From Flavobacterium pallidum (GTDB taxonomy: Bacteria > Bacteroidota > Bacteroidia > Flavobacteriales > Flavobacteriaceae), in contig NZ_CP029187.1 of assembly GCF_003097535.1 (NCBI RefSeq), positions 558,001-622,000 of the forward strand: a stretch of DNA of 64,000 bases. Direction: 5' to 3'. Below, piece by piece: positions 1-8,688 of this stretch. The position numbers and the translations under genes were made by a program. The notes under the pieces are model-generated. The model searched no databases, was not told where the DNA came from, and worked only from the letters and a program-made list of their open reading frames with translations. How positions within the stretch are numbered: the stretch's first letter is position 1; each line of letters opens with the position of its first letter.

Positions 1-1
1 G

Positions 2-1282
2 GATAATGCTAAATTCCGAAGCATCATCATTGATAAAGTCGAAGATTTATCAGTCATCATATTGCTGCCTTTATTTTTTGTGTTCACCGGGTTAAGGACA
101 AAAATCGGATTGATTGACAGCCCTGAAATGTGGAAAATCACCGGGCTTATCATTGTTGTAGCTGTCGCAGGGAAATTCCTCGGAAGTGCCATTGCAGCGA
201 AATTTGTCGGCCAGAGCTGGCGCGACAGCCTTACCATCGGCGCCTTGATGAATACCCGCGGACTGATGGAACTTATCGTGCTCAATATCGGAAAAGACCT
301 CGGTGTGCTTGACGACAGGATTTTTGCCATGCTTGTGATTATGGCTTTGGTGACCACTTTCATGACCGGGCCGGCACTGGACCTCATCAATTTTATCTTT
401 AAGACCAAAGACGCTCTCGTTCCGGAAGAAATCCAATCGGAATCCAAATTCAAGATCCTGATTTCGTTTGGAAATACAGAAAGGGGGAAAGCATTGTTAA
501 GGCTTGCCAATAGTTTTGTAAGGAAAGAAAAGGACGATGCTATCGTTACAGCGATGCACCTCACGCTGAGCAACGAACTGCATACATTCAACCTGGAAGA
601 GCAGGAAAATAAAAGCTTTGCACCGATAGTACATGAATCTGAAGCACTGGACCAAAAGATTATTACGCTTTTCAAGGCATCCAATGACATCGATAACGAT
701 ATTGTCGAAATTGCCAACCAAGGAGAATATGACCTGTTGCTTGTCGGGCTTGGCCATTCCATTTTTGAAGGCACGCTGCTTGGAAAAGTTTTAGGTTATA
801 CGACAAGGATCATCAATCCGGACCGGCTTTTGGACAAATTCACCGGAAAAGAAGGGCTTTTTGAAAATTCGCCTTTTGATGAAAGGACGCGCCAGATTAT
901 TGCCAAAAGTAAAATGCCGGTTGGGATTTTAGTCGATAAAAACCTGGAAAAACTCCAAAATGCCTTCATGCCGATTTTCAGCACCGAAGATGCATTCCTT
1001 TTCGATTACGCGCAAAGGCTGATCCAGAACAACGATGCAAAGATCACGCTGATGGATCCTAACCACGCGATTCGCGACAACAAGGAACTGTATGGCAGAA
1101 TTGATGAGATTGAAAGCCTGAAACCGAATTACATGTCGATGCAGGAAGACCGCACCATGAAAAAAGATTTCCTTGAAAAAATGGACATCATGGTCATCAG
1201 CCTGGAAAGCTGGAAAAAACTTGTGAATTCACAAAGCACGTGGCTGAGCAACATTCCTTCAGTACTGATTATTAAGCCTTAA
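2..1282 (+). CDS. Cation:proton antiporter (CPA2 family), 5' end cut by window edge
   Basis: The reading frame is open from base 2 to the stop at 1282 (426 visible residues), so the true start lies before the window. The first ~120 residues are hydrophobic membrane segments, including the stretch with TRGLMELIVLNIG and LVTTFMTGPALDLI, which is typical of the last helices of KefB/KefC-type CPA2 Na+(K+)/H+ antiporters of the inner membrane. The remaining ~290 residues are soluble and look like two tandem universal-stress-protein-like regulatory domains (a beta strand ILISFGN opens the first; YDLLLVGLGHS and MVISLES resemble USP strands). The USP-type tail is an inference from pattern. It is followed after 8 bp by an SMR exporter, so the two are probably co-transcribed. 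Ion specificity cannot be told. Confidence 0.85.
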   Translation, partial: DNAKFRSIIIDKVEDLSVIILLPLFFVFTGLRTKIGLIDSPEMWKITGLIIVVAVAGKFLGSAIAAKFVGQSWRDSLTIGALMNTRGLMELIVLNIGKDLGVLDDRIFAMLVIMALVTTFMTGPALDLINFIFKTKDALVPEEIQSESKFKILISFGNTERGKALLRLANSFVRKEKDDAIVTAMHLTLSNELHTFNLEEQENKSFAPIVHESEALDQKIITLFKASNDIDNDIVEIANQGEYDLLLVGLGHSIFEGTLLGKVLGYTTRIINPDRLLDKFTGKEGLFENSPFDERTRQIIAKSKMPVGILVDKNLEKLQNAFMPIFSTEDAFLFDYAQRLIQNNDAKITLMDPNHAIRDNKELYGRIDEIESLKPNYMSMQEDRTMKKDFLEKMDIMVISLESWKKLVNSQSTWLSNIPSVLIIKP

Positions 1283-1290
1283 CTTTTGAT

Positions 1291-1620
1291 ATGGCGTGGA
1301 TTTTACTGATTATCGGCGGTTTTTTCGAAGTGGGTTTTGCCACTTGCCTGGGCAAAGCCAAAGAGACCCAGGGAATCATTTCTTCCTTATGGCTTGGCGG
1401 TTTCCTTGTCTGCCTTTCCATCAGCATGGTGCTTTTGTACAAAGCTTCGCAGTCACTGCCGATCGGGACGGCTTATGCGGTCTGGACGGGAATTGGGGCG
1501 GTGGGAACGGTATTGGTCGGGATTTTAATATTTAAGGAACCTGCTGATTTCTGGCGGATGTTTTTCATCACCACACTCATCGCCTCGATCGTAGGATTGA
1601 AAATCGTTTCAACACACTAA
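1291..1620 (+). CDS. Small multidrug resistance family exporter, Gdx/SugE subtype
   Basis: The 109-residue protein has four predicted membrane helices and the expected SMR length. The conserved Glu of helix 1 is present in GGFFEVGFATCLG (residue 13), and the motif IGTAYAVWTGIGAVGT in helix 3 is the SugE/Gdx signature. Members of this subtype export guanidinium or some quaternary ammonium compounds in exchange for protons, as antiparallel dimers in the inner membrane. It starts 8 bp after the antiporter stop, leaving no room for a guanidine riboswitch directly in front. Its last 4 bases overlap the end of the convergent DUF5686 gene. The substrate is inferred from the subfamily only. Confidence 0.85.
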   Translation: MAWILLIIGGFFEVGFATCLGKAKETQGIISSLWLGGFLVCLSISMVLLYKASQSLPIGTAYAVWTGIGAVGTVLVGILIFKEPADFWRMFFITTLIASIVGLKIVSTH

Positions 1621-4109
1621 ATCCCGAAATCAAGTATAAAGCTCAGTTTTATTGAAATATTGTCCTCAAAACGCGGCAATTGGTTTGGCCCATACCTGTA
1701 AAACCCTGACAGCCCGAAACCTTTAAAGATCTGGTTCAGTTCGATCCCGGATTCAAAATAGCCTTTGTCCAGCGTTTTGTATGCGATGCCGAAATGCTGC
1801 TCGGGATGTTCCATATTCCCCCAGCCCATTCTTGACACCAATACCATTGAAGGTCGCACTTTTTTGAACAATTCCACACGCTTGAAACCATGTTTCAGTT
1901 GCAGCATCACATACTGGCTTGAAAAAAATTCATTGAAATACATCGTCTCGAAACTATTTTTCCCGGCCAGTGTAAGGCGCTGCAGCACCTTGTCTTTCGT
2001 AAGGCTGTTCGGCGAAGTGTTGTACAAATGCGTCAGCGGGACATCGCCGAAAGCATAACCGGCTTCAAGGAACACGGCAGTCTTTTGCCCGTTCAGGTAT
2101 TTTTTCTGGTATTCCGTACGGAAATCTATTTTCCCGAAATCAAAATCATTGCTTAAAACCCCCGGAAGCGACTTGGTGAACTGGAAGGTAAATTTCGGGT
2201 AGCGTTTTTCAATTTCTACCTTTCCGTTCGGCGTCTGCATGAAATCGCTGAAAGGGTTCCATTGCAGCGAAACCATTGCAGTCGTCATATTAAACTTCGT
2301 ATAATCTTTGCCATTGGCCTGATAAATGTAGCTGAATTTCGGTTCGACGACACTTCGTGACAGTTGCCAGATGCTTTCGGTCTTCGGGATGATTTTCGTT
2401 TCTATATACCCGCGCCAGGTTTGGTAGGCATAAAACGTACTTAAGTTGATCGGGCGTGGGTCGTATAATTTGAAAACGCGTTTGTCAATCGCAAAAGAAG
2501 TACTCGCAATCTCACGCACATCATCAGTATAGGCCCCACCAATCCATGAATTCGAAAACCTCCCAATCCTTGCAGCAGTACCAATATTGTATTTGAAATT
2601 CCCGTCTTTGGTACCATAAGCGGTATACCCTTCCACCCTGTATTTTTCAGAAAAACGATCATTTGTGATTCCGCCGGCACCGAGCCGGAATCCTTCATAA
2701 TTATTATAGCTCAGCAGGTAACGCAAATCGAAATCTACAGGGCCGATCGGCACATAACCGTTGATGAGCTTGCGCCCGATGCGCAGTTTCTTCTCCACTT
2801 TTTCCTTCTTTGCAATGCTGTCCAAAGCGATATACGTCTGGCGGCTGCGCGAATCCAGGCTGTCTTTTCTGAATTGATTCCAAAAATCCTCATCCCGGTT
2901 CACGGCATCGTCTTTAACGTGCATGATGACCGAGGATTTGCTGATCGTTACCGGCTTATTGTATTCGCGGTTGAAATACCAGTATTTGGATTGAAGGTAT
3001 GTAAAATCGGAAGATTGTTTTTTGCGTTTTGTATGTTTTCCATCTGCATCAAATTTGAATGTTTCGCCTAAAATCCTGATATCCTCATCATTTTTGCCCT
3101 TGACAATCTTAAATTCTTTATTCGTCGGGAACCAGATTTTCTCTTCCGGAATGTATTCAAATTCATGCGTTGCCGTGACATCCAATACGGTCCGCAGGCG
3201 CATCACGGCTTTTGCGACAGCGTAACTTTCCTGATCGATGTACAGCAAACCCTGCAGCCCGGTTTTACGGTATTTCCGCTTTGGAAAAAAATAAACGAGA
3301 TAGGTTTCCCTTCCGCCAATCTTCACCGTATCGAGCAAATGGTAGTAATAATCCGAAAAAGCGTCATTGGCAATCGGGCTATTGTACTTGGTTTCAAACA
3401 GTTCATACTTGCTATCATACACCGAAAAAGACTGCAGGTTGAAAGCCACCACTTCATATACCGGCTTGTCGAATCCGGACATCCGGATGCCACGGACGGT
3501 TTCCTTCAGCCTGCGGTCGGCGAACTGGAAATCCGACACTTTTTCCATCTGGAACAAATGCTGCGAGCTGATGATTTTTTTGAACCGAAACGAGGAGGAA
3601 TCAGGTTTAGCCAGTGGCGGGCCGTCATTCTTTTTGATAAAAACCGAATCAATTTTACCGTCTATGGAATCCGGATTTGCAGTAACGATCAGTTTGTTGT
3701 AGGCTTTGAACTGGAAGGTTTTCAGCTTTTGCTGTGGATTGTTATTCTCTTTAGAGGCGATGACGCGCCGGATGATGTCGTATGCAGGATCTTCTTTTTT
3801 ACCTAAAACAACCGGTTCGAGCTTTTTTACAGCTGCAAAAAGCAAAATGGTAACAAACTTTTCAGTACCGATTTTAACTTCTTTTTTTTGGTAACCTATG
3901 TAGGAAACAGTGATTTTTTCGTTTTTTGCTTTTGCAGGAATCGTAAATTTCCCATCAACATCAGCAATCTGGCTTTGCCCATTGCTGTCAATAATCGAAG
4001 CAAAAGCAAGCGGCATGTGCGTATCAGCATCTTTTACAACGCCGCTCACGGTCTGCTGTGCAAAAGAAAGTGTTGAAACCAGTAATAAAATCCAGGTGAT
4101 TGCCCTCAT
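1617..4109 (-). CDS. DUF5686 / carboxypeptidase-regulatory-like outer membrane protein
   Basis: 830 residues with an N-terminal signal peptide (MRAITWILLLVSTLSFAQ). Residues ~20-95 form a carboxypeptidase-D regulatory-like beta-sandwich (VSGVVKDADTHMPLAFASI, DGKFTIPA, SYIGYQ), as seen at the N-terminus of SusC/TonB-type proteins. The large middle part matches the DUF5686 pattern of Bacteroidota, and the C-terminal ~350 residues alternate short polar and aromatic strands, ending in LSFILDFGI as a beta-barrel protein would. There is no TonB plug. Such proteins are outer-membrane proteins of unknown role. It is monocistronic: frr lies upstream in the same direction behind its own terminator, and the SMR gene converges on its 3' end. 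Confidence 0.85.
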   Translation of the reverse strand: MRAITWILLLVSTLSFAQQTVSGVVKDADTHMPLAFASIIDSNGQSQIADVDGKFTIPAKAKNEKITVSYIGYQKKEVKIGTEKFVTILLFAAVKKLEPVVLGKKEDPAYDIIRRVIASKENNNPQQKLKTFQFKAYNKLIVTANPDSIDGKIDSVFIKKNDGPPLAKPDSSSFRFKKIISSQHLFQMEKVSDFQFADRRLKETVRGIRMSGFDKPVYEVVAFNLQSFSVYDSKYELFETKYNSPIANDAFSDYYYHLLDTVKIGGRETYLVYFFPKRKYRKTGLQGLLYIDQESYAVAKAVMRLRTVLDVTATHEFEYIPEEKIWFPTNKEFKIVKGKNDEDIRILGETFKFDADGKHTKRKKQSSDFTYLQSKYWYFNREYNKPVTISKSSVIMHVKDDAVNRDEDFWNQFRKDSLDSRSRQTYIALDSIAKKEKVEKKLRIGRKLINGYVPIGPVDFDLRYLLSYNNYEGFRLGAGGITNDRFSEKYRVEGYTAYGTKDGNFKYNIGTAARIGRFSNSWIGGAYTDDVREIASTSFAIDKRVFKLYDPRPINLSTFYAYQTWRGYIETKIIPKTESIWQLSRSVVEPKFSYIYQANGKDYTKFNMTTAMVSLQWNPFSDFMQTPNGKVEIEKRYPKFTFQFTKSLPGVLSNDFDFGKIDFRTEYQKKYLNGQKTAVFLEAGYAFGDVPLTHLYNTSPNSLTKDKVLQRLTLAGKNSFETMYFNEFFSSQYVMLQLKHGFKRVELFKKVRPSMVLVSRMGWGNMEHPEQHFGIAYKTLDKGYFESGIELNQIFKGFGLSGFYRYGPNQLPRFEDNISIKLSFILDFGI

Positions 4110-4155
4110 CGGTGCTTTTACAAAATTGCTGCAAGTTACGAAGCTGCGAAATAAA

Positions 4156-4189
4156 AAAATCCGCTCTGTTCGGAAACGGAGCGGATTTT
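4156..4189 (-). terminator. Rho-independent terminator of pyrH-frr
   Basis: A hairpin with arms 4156-4168 and 4177-4189 (core AATCCGCTC / GAGCGGATT) lies just past the frr stop. On the minus strand it is followed by a run of T (A-run at 4153-4159 on the plus strand). It separates frr from the DUF5686 gene. Confidence 0.85.
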
Positions 4190-4205
4190 ATACATTTTTT
4201 ATGAT

Positions 4206-4769
4206 TTAGACCTTCATGATCTCGGCTTCTTTGGTTGCCAGGTGTTCGTCTACTTTTTTGATGTAGGCATTGGTCAGGTTTTGCACTTCTTCCTCGGCAC
4301 TCTTACAGGCATCTTCGGAAGCGCCTTCTTTTTCCAGTTTCTTGATGTCGGTATTGGCATCTTTCCTGGCATTCCTGATTCCGATTTTGGCATCTTCAGC
4401 TTCGGCTTTGGCTTGTTTGACCAGATCACGTCGGCGCTCTTCCGTCAAAGGCGGCACGCTGATGATGATCACATCCCCATTATTCATCGGATTGAAACCG
4501 ATGTTGGCTATCATAATCGCTTTTTCAATGGGATGCAGCATATTTTTTTCCCAGGGCTGTACGGTAATCGTCCTGGCATCAGGCACGTTAATATTGGCCA
4601 CCTGGGAAAGCGGTGTGGCTGATCCGTAATAATCTACAAAAACACTGCCCAGCATGGCCGGGCTTGCCTTTCCTGCGCGAATGTTCAGGAATTCCTTTTC
4701 AAGATGCGCAATCGAACCCGTCATGGATTCTTCGGCGCCGTCTAATATAAAATCAAGTTCTTCGTTCAT
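4206..4769 (-). CDS. frr: Ribosome recycling factor
   Basis: 187 residues, the usual length (about 185). RRF splits post-termination 70S ribosomes together with EF-G in the cytoplasm. Family motifs are visible: LEKEFLNIRAGKASPAMLG near the N-terminus, VQPWEKNMLHPIEKAI in the middle, and PPLTEERRRDLVKQAKAEAEDAKIGIRNARKDA in the C-terminal helical half. It lies 35 bp downstream of pyrH in the same direction, the common bacterial pyrH-frr order, and is closed by the hairpin at 4156-4189. Confidence 0.98.
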   Translation of the reverse strand: MNEELDFILDGAEESMTGSIAHLEKEFLNIRAGKASPAMLGSVFVDYYGSATPLSQVANINVPDARTITVQPWEKNMLHPIEKAIMIANIGFNPMNNGDVIIISVPPLTEERRRDLVKQAKAEAEDAKIGIRNARKDANTDIKKLEKEGASEDACKSAEEEVQNLTNAYIKKVDEHLATKEAEIMKV

Positions 4770-4804
4770 TTCTGAGTGATTTTGGAATTTGAAATTTGTA
4801 ATTT

Positions 4805-5512
4805 TTATATGTTTACTTCCGTTCCTATGTTTTCTCCCTGGCAGATTTTCAAAAGGTTTCCTCTTTTGTTCATATCAAAAACCACAATCGGCAGTTGGTT
4901 TTCCTGACTTAAGGTAAACGCGGTGGTATCCATTACGTTGAGGCCCTTTTTCAAAACGTCTTCAAACGAAATATAATCAAATTTGACCGCATCTGGATTT
5001 TTCTCAGGATCGGCGGTGTAAATACCATCAACGCGCGTTCCTTTCAGGATCACATCGGCGTGGATTTCAACGCCGCGCAATACCGCAGCAGTATCTGTAG
5101 TGAAATAGGGATTTCCGGTGCCGGCACCAAAAATGACAATCCTGCCTTTTTCAAGGTGGCGGACAGCCCTCCTTTTGATGTATGGCTCAGCAATCGCTTC
5201 AATTTTTAAAGCGGTTTGCAGGCGTGTCAGCATGCCTTTGTCTTCCAATGCGCCCTGCAAAGCCATCCCGTTGATGACCGTGGCAAGCATGCCCATATAA
5301 TCTCCCTGGACGCGGTCCATCCCATTGCTGGCTCCGGCTACGCCCCTGAAAATATTTCCGCCTCCGATGACGATGGCAATTTCAATGCCCTGGTCGTGAA
5401 TCGTCTTGATGTCTTCAGCGTACTCGGCCAGTTTTGCCGGATCGATGCCGTATTGACGTTCCCCCATCAGGGCTTCACCGCTTAATTTCAGGAGGATTCT
5501 TTTAAATTTCAT
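4805..5512 (-). CDS. pyrH: UMP kinase
   Basis: 235 residues, standard for the hexameric bacterial UMP kinase of the amino-acid-kinase fold, which phosphorylates UMP to UDP with ATP in pyrimidine nucleotide synthesis. Motifs: KLSGEALMG at residues ~9-17, [11 protein letters not shown] at ~47-57, [13 protein letters not shown] at ~130-142 and [14 protein letters not shown] at ~155-168. It is first gene of pyrH-frr. A minus-strand TAnnTTTG box at 5535-5542 gives a leader of about 20 nt and supports this start. Confidence 0.98.
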   Translation of the reverse strand: MKFKRILLKLSGEALMGERQYGIDPAKLAEYAEDIKTIHDQGIEIAIVIGGGNIFRGVAGASNGMDRVQGDYMGMLATVINGMALQGALEDKGMLTRLQTALKIEAIAEPYIKRRAVRHLEKGRIVIFGAGTGNPYFTTDTAAVLRGVEIHADVILKGTRVDGIYTADPEKNPDAVKFDYISFEDVLKKGLNVMDTTAFTLSQENQLPIVVFDMNKRGNLLKICQGENIGTEVNI

Positions 5513-5534
5513 CTGCTAATTTTGTTGAGTTGTG

Positions 5535-5542
5535 CAAATATA
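5535..5542 (-). promoter_or_regulatory. -7 box for pyrH
   Basis: TATATTTG on the minus strand, 23 bases upstream of the pyrH start codon. It matches the Bacteroidota consensus TAnnTTTG. Confidence 0.6.
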
Positions 5543-5596
5543 GACATATTCTGAAGATTTTGGAATCTGGCAATAAAATTTGAAAATGCCCGGAAT

Positions 5597-5680
5597 CCCT
5601 AGCCCTGATGGAGCCGGTATCCTTTTTATTTTTTTCTTAAAAATAAAAAGATTAAGGCGAGAGCAGGGTGAAGCTCCTGA
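5597..5680 (+). repeat. Interspersed palindromic element, copy A (subfamily 2)
   Basis: The element begins CCCTAGCCCTGATGG and ends GAAGCTCCTGA. In between are a GATGGaGCCGGtATCC block, an AT-rich hairpin (arms around 5621-5634 and 5637-5650) and a degenerate complement of the outer blocks. It shares this layout with copies at 15608, 34478 and 50872. It lies between the divergent pyrH and thioredoxin-like genes. Positions of the ends are read by eye. Confidence 0.75.
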
Positions 5681-5696
5681 AACAAATTATTACACT

Positions 5697-5704
5697 TAAT
5701 TTTG
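5697..5704 (+). promoter_or_regulatory. -7 box for the thioredoxin-like gene
   Basis: TAATTTTG lies only 4 bases before the ATG at 5709, so transcription should start at or next to the start codon. Confidence 0.6.
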
Positions 5705-5708
5705 CCCT

Positions 5709-6305
5709 ATGAAAAACACGATTACAAAAGGCCTTGCGGAAAGCATTTCCTACGATGGTTACCGTAGCATGGTCACAACCTTGCTGTCTGAAAACAAATC
5801 GACCGGGCATGGGCAATCTGAAGCCCTGACGCACTACAGCCGGATGAATGAGACCCGCATGAACAGGCTTGAAAAGACCGTTCTGATTTCTGAAAAGAAT
5901 GCTTCAGCGATGCAATCATTGGCATCCCGGTTTACGTGGCTCGTGATTTCTGAAGGCTGGTGTGGTGATGCGGCACAAATCCTGCCTGTATTGGAGAAGC
6001 TGGCCAAATTGTCTGACAAAGTCACCCTCAAAATCGTACTGCGCGACGAACATCCGGAGCTGATGGATTTATTTCTGACCCACAACACACGCTCGATTCC
6101 AAAGCTGATCGTCCTGGATGAAAACAATGCAGTGAAAACGACATGGGGACCGAGGCCAAAAGCTGCGTTGGATCTGGTGGCAGATTATAAACGGGAAAAT
6201 GGCGTTTTCGACGACGCTGGAAAAACGGCATTACAGCTTTGGTACACCAAAGACAAAGGCGCATCAATCCAGGATGAAATGGTCGCAATAATGGCCGGCT
6301 TATAA
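5709..6305 (+). CDS. Thioredoxin-fold family protein with WCGDA motif
   Basis: 198 residues with no signal peptide, so cytoplasmic. The middle part has a thioredoxin-like fold: strand FTWLVISEGWCGDAAQ (about residues 75-90), then ILPVLEKLA, IVLRDEHPELMD and the cis-proline loop TRSIPKLIVLD (about 136-147). The active-site position reads WCGDA, so the second Cys of CxxC is absent. This is as I recall usual for the Thioredoxin_9 type family, but it rules out classic dithiol exchange with two neighbouring cysteines. The true substrate is unknown. It is monocistronic, and its 3' end overlaps the convergent OMP gene by 6 bases. Confidence 0.8.
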   Translation: MKNTITKGLAESISYDGYRSMVTTLLSENKSTGHGQSEALTHYSRMNETRMNRLEKTVLISEKNASAMQSLASRFTWLVISEGWCGDAAQILPVLEKLAKLSDKVTLKIVLRDEHPELMDLFLTHNTRSIPKLIVLDENNAVKTTWGPRPKAALDLVADYKRENGVFDDAGKTALQLWYTKDKGASIQDEMVAIMAGL

Positions 6306-6884
6306 GAACGTATAGCCAAGCCCGATATTGAACGTAGAAAGATTGTCGAAATCCTCTGGTTTGAAATGATAGTAAGAGATTTCTATAAAAACGGACAGCA
6401 CGCCTTTTTGCCGTTCTTCATTTTCACTGAGGACAGCCACATCCAGACCAAGGTTGCCCCGCAGGAAATTCCCTGAGAAACGGTCCTTGTTCAACACAAA
6501 AACTTTTCCGTAACCGAACGACACAAAGGGCCTCACCTCGTCATCCTGGGATAATTTCGGGGCTATTTTGATATTTCCAAAAACCGGCGCAGATACCAAA
6601 CCCGGATCCGATTTCCATTCGATTCCGGTATGTAGCCCGAGTGACATCCAATCGACCACGCGGCGGCCGAAACCGACCCGGAGATAAGCGCCTCCCGGAC
6701 GGAAAAAAGGCTGTTCTTCATCCTCTCCAAAGGCTTCATTCTGCTTTATCGGGGCAGCGAGTTCCCACTGGAAATAATTTTTCTTTACGGGTTTAAGCGG
6801 CATCGATTCCTGTGCCCTGGAAGCCACGGAACCCAACAATAACAATACCGTTAAAAGTATTTTCTTAAGACAGGCTGTTTTCAA
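6300..6884 (-). CDS. Putative outer membrane beta-barrel protein (hypothetical)
   Basis: I prefer the TTG start at 6884-6882, giving 194 residues: the product then opens MKTACLKKILLTVLLLLG and ends its signal peptide at SRAQ. An ATG at 6905 or 6914 would put extra polar residues before the signal peptide. Either way the start lies inside the 3' end of truB (overlap of about 20 bases from 6884), suggesting translational coupling. After the signal peptide come amphipathic strands with glycine and aromatic residues (YLRVGFGRRVVDWMSLGLHTG, FVSFGYGKVFVLN) ending in FNIGLGYTFL, typical of a small outer-membrane barrel. It is the last gene of the ftsX-uppP-truB operon. No specific function is recognised. 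Confidence 0.75.
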   Translation of the reverse strand: MKTACLKKILLTVLLLLGSVASRAQESMPLKPVKKNYFQWELAAPIKQNEAFGEDEEQPFFRPGGAYLRVGFGRRVVDWMSLGLHTGIEWKSDPGLVSAPVFGNIKIAPKLSQDDEVRPFVSFGYGKVFVLNKDRFSGNFLRGNLGLDVAVLSENEERQKGVLSVFIEISYYHFKPEDFDNLSTFNIGLGYTFL

Positions 6885-7551
6885 AATCGGGTACGGGTTG
6901 TGCATCGTTAACATGGTAATGGCCTATTTTGGTGCGGCGCAATGCGGTAAGGTGTGCTCCGGACTGCAGTGCTTTTCCAAAATCAAAAGCCAGCGAACGG
7001 ATGTAAGTCCCTTTACTGCAAACGACCCTGAAGTCTATTTCGGGCAGTGCAATTCTGGTGATTTCAAATTCGTGGATGGTGGTTTTCCTGGAAGCGATTT
7101 CAACGGTTTCACCGGCACGGGCATGTTCGTACAATCGCTTGCCGTCTTTTTTTATCGCGGAAAAAACGGGGGGTTTCTGGTCGATTTCGCCAAGGAACTG
7201 TTTTACGGTTTCGTGTATCAAATCCGCATCAATATGTAACGTTGGGAAAGTCTCGTTTATTTCGGTTTCTAAATCATAAGAAGGTGTGGTCGCACCAATG
7301 TGGAATGTTCCGGTATATTCTTTTTCCTGGCCCTGCAACTCCGTAATCCTCTTGGTGAATTTTCCGGTGCAGACTATCAGCAATCCGGTCGCCAATGGAT
7401 CGAGCGTACCGGCGTGCCCGATTTTGATTTTCCTGATCCCGAGTTTGCTCTTGAGTGCCCATTTCATTTTATTGACCGCCTGGAATGACGACCAATGCAG
7501 GGGCTTATCAACCAACAGGATCTGTCCGTTCTGGAAATCTTCCGCTGTCAT
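6865..7551 (-). CDS. truB: tRNA pseudouridine(55) synthase
   Basis: TruB converts U55 of the tRNA T-loop to pseudouridine. The catalytic motif GHAGTLDPLATGLL is at residues 45-58, with Asp51 as nucleophile. LLVDKPLHWSSFQAV (12-26) and CSKGTYIRSLAFD (~183-195) are the other family blocks. At 228 residues it lacks the C-terminal PUA domain of the E. coli enzyme (about 314 residues), which is common in Bacteroidota. Its ATG overlaps the uppP stop by one base (TAATG), so the two are translationally coupled. Confidence 0.97.
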   Translation of the reverse strand: MTAEDFQNGQILLVDKPLHWSSFQAVNKMKWALKSKLGIRKIKIGHAGTLDPLATGLLIVCTGKFTKRITELQGQEKEYTGTFHIGATTPSYDLETEINETFPTLHIDADLIHETVKQFLGEIDQKPPVFSAIKKDGKRLYEHARAGETVEIASRKTTIHEFEITRIALPEIDFRVVCSKGTYIRSLAFDFGKALQSGAHLTALRRTKIGHYHVNDAQPVPDFENSLS

Positions 7552-8354
7552 TATGCAGCAACAGGGGATTCGAAATAATAAATCGCAAGCAGGATGATTC
7601 CCAGTGCAATCCTATAATAACCGAAAACCTTAAAGCCGTTTTTAGTCAGGTAATTGATCAGGAATTTAATGGAAGCATACGAAACCAAAAAAGCAATGAT
7701 GTTCCCCACTGCAAGGATTCCGAGATTGTCGGTATTCAAAATCTCAGGAGAATTTTTCCATACGTCGTAAATGCTTTTTACGGTAGCCGCGAGCATGGTG
7801 GGTACGGCAAGGAAAAACGAAAATTCGGCAGCAGTCCTGCGGTCGAGCTTTTGCTCCATCCCGCCGATGATGGTGGCGGCACTTCGGCTGGTACCCGGAA
7901 ATACAACGGCCAACGTTTGGTAAAAACCGATGGTCAGTGCTTTTTTATTTGTTATTTGTGCTTCATCGGTAATTTTCGGATTGGGGAACCATTTGTCGAC
8001 AAAAATCAGTACAATCCCTCCAATCAATAACATCAATGAAATCACGACGGGTGTTTCCATCATTTTTTCGATATGCTTTTTGAAAAGCCCTCCGATAAAC
8101 AGGGCGGGGATTACCGCAATCATCAGCTTGACATAAAAACCAAGCCTTTTGAAATCAAAAAATTTGCGCCAGTAGATCGCCACTACGGAAAGGATTGCGG
8201 CCAGTTGGATTACGATTTCGAACAATTTCGTGAAATCGTCTTTTTCAATACCCATGAACGAAGAGAAAATGACCATATGCCCTGTCGAGGAAACGGGCAG
8301 GAACTCGGTTACGCCTTCAATGATTGCCAGGAGAATGGCCTGAATATAATCCAT
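7551..8354 (-). CDS. uppP: Undecaprenyl-diphosphate phosphatase
   Basis: 267 residues with about eight membrane helices. UppP (BacA) dephosphorylates undecaprenyl pyrophosphate on the outer face of the inner membrane, recycling the lipid carrier for peptidoglycan and other surface polymers; excess gives bacitracin resistance. Both family motifs are intact: EGVTEFLPVSSTGH at residues 13-26 and VFPGTSRSAATIIGG at ~150-165. It sits between the DUF3098 gene and truB in the usual flavobacterial cluster, 40 bp after DUF3098. Confidence 0.97.
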   Translation of the reverse strand: MDYIQAILLAIIEGVTEFLPVSSTGHMVIFSSFMGIEKDDFTKLFEIVIQLAAILSVVAIYWRKFFDFKRLGFYVKLMIAVIPALFIGGLFKKHIEKMMETPVVISLMLLIGGIVLIFVDKWFPNPKITDEAQITNKKALTIGFYQTLAVVFPGTSRSAATIIGGMEQKLDRRTAAEFSFFLAVPTMLAATVKSIYDVWKNSPEILNTDNLGILAVGNIIAFLVSYASIKFLINYLTKNGFKVFGYYRIALGIILLAIYYFESPVAA

Positions 8355-8394
8355 ATGAAATGGGTGTTAGTGTTGTTTTTGGAAAAAAAATATC

Positions 8395-8661
8395 CTACTC
8401 GTTGCCTGCTGATTTTGGGGATTTCAGGATGGCATAAATAGTGATTCCGAAACCAACCAAAACCGTAGTCGGTGCCAAACGGATTCTTCGGAAACTGAAG
8501 ATATCCTCACTGAAAACTTTCGGATCATCACTGCCGCCACCCATCATCAATATAAAACCCAATGCGATCACGCCGATGCCGACCAGCAGGATTTTGTAAT
8601 TGATCTTTTCGAAAAGGAAATCACCTTTGTATTTATTGTCTTCTGAATGCTTCATCTTCAT
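8395..8661 (-). CDS. DUF3098 family small membrane protein
   Basis: 88 residues: a charged N-terminus, one helix YKILLVGIGVIALGFILMMGGG, a conserved-looking loop SDDPKVFSEDIFSFRRIRLAP, and a second helix TVLVGFGITIYAIL. This matches the two-helix DUF3098 pattern that is found next to ftsX and uppP in Bacteroidota. Its function is unknown. The position between a cell-division gene and a lipid-carrier phosphatase suggests an envelope role, which is inference from context. Confidence 0.85.
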   Translation of the reverse strand: MKMKHSEDNKYKGDFLFEKINYKILLVGIGVIALGFILMMGGGSDDPKVFSEDIFSFRRIRLAPTTVLVGFGITIYAILKSPKSAGNE

Positions 8662-8688
8662 TTGTTTCTTTTTTAATTTTTACCTTAT

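Noticed and set aside
1283..1290. Guanidine riboswitch for the Gdx-like gene
   Set aside because: Only 8 bases separate it from the antiporter gene, so no leader structure fits.
3165..3806. A 213-codon plus-strand frame inside the DUF5686 gene
   Set aside because: Antisense shadow of a well-supported gene; no motif, promoter or neighbour supports it.
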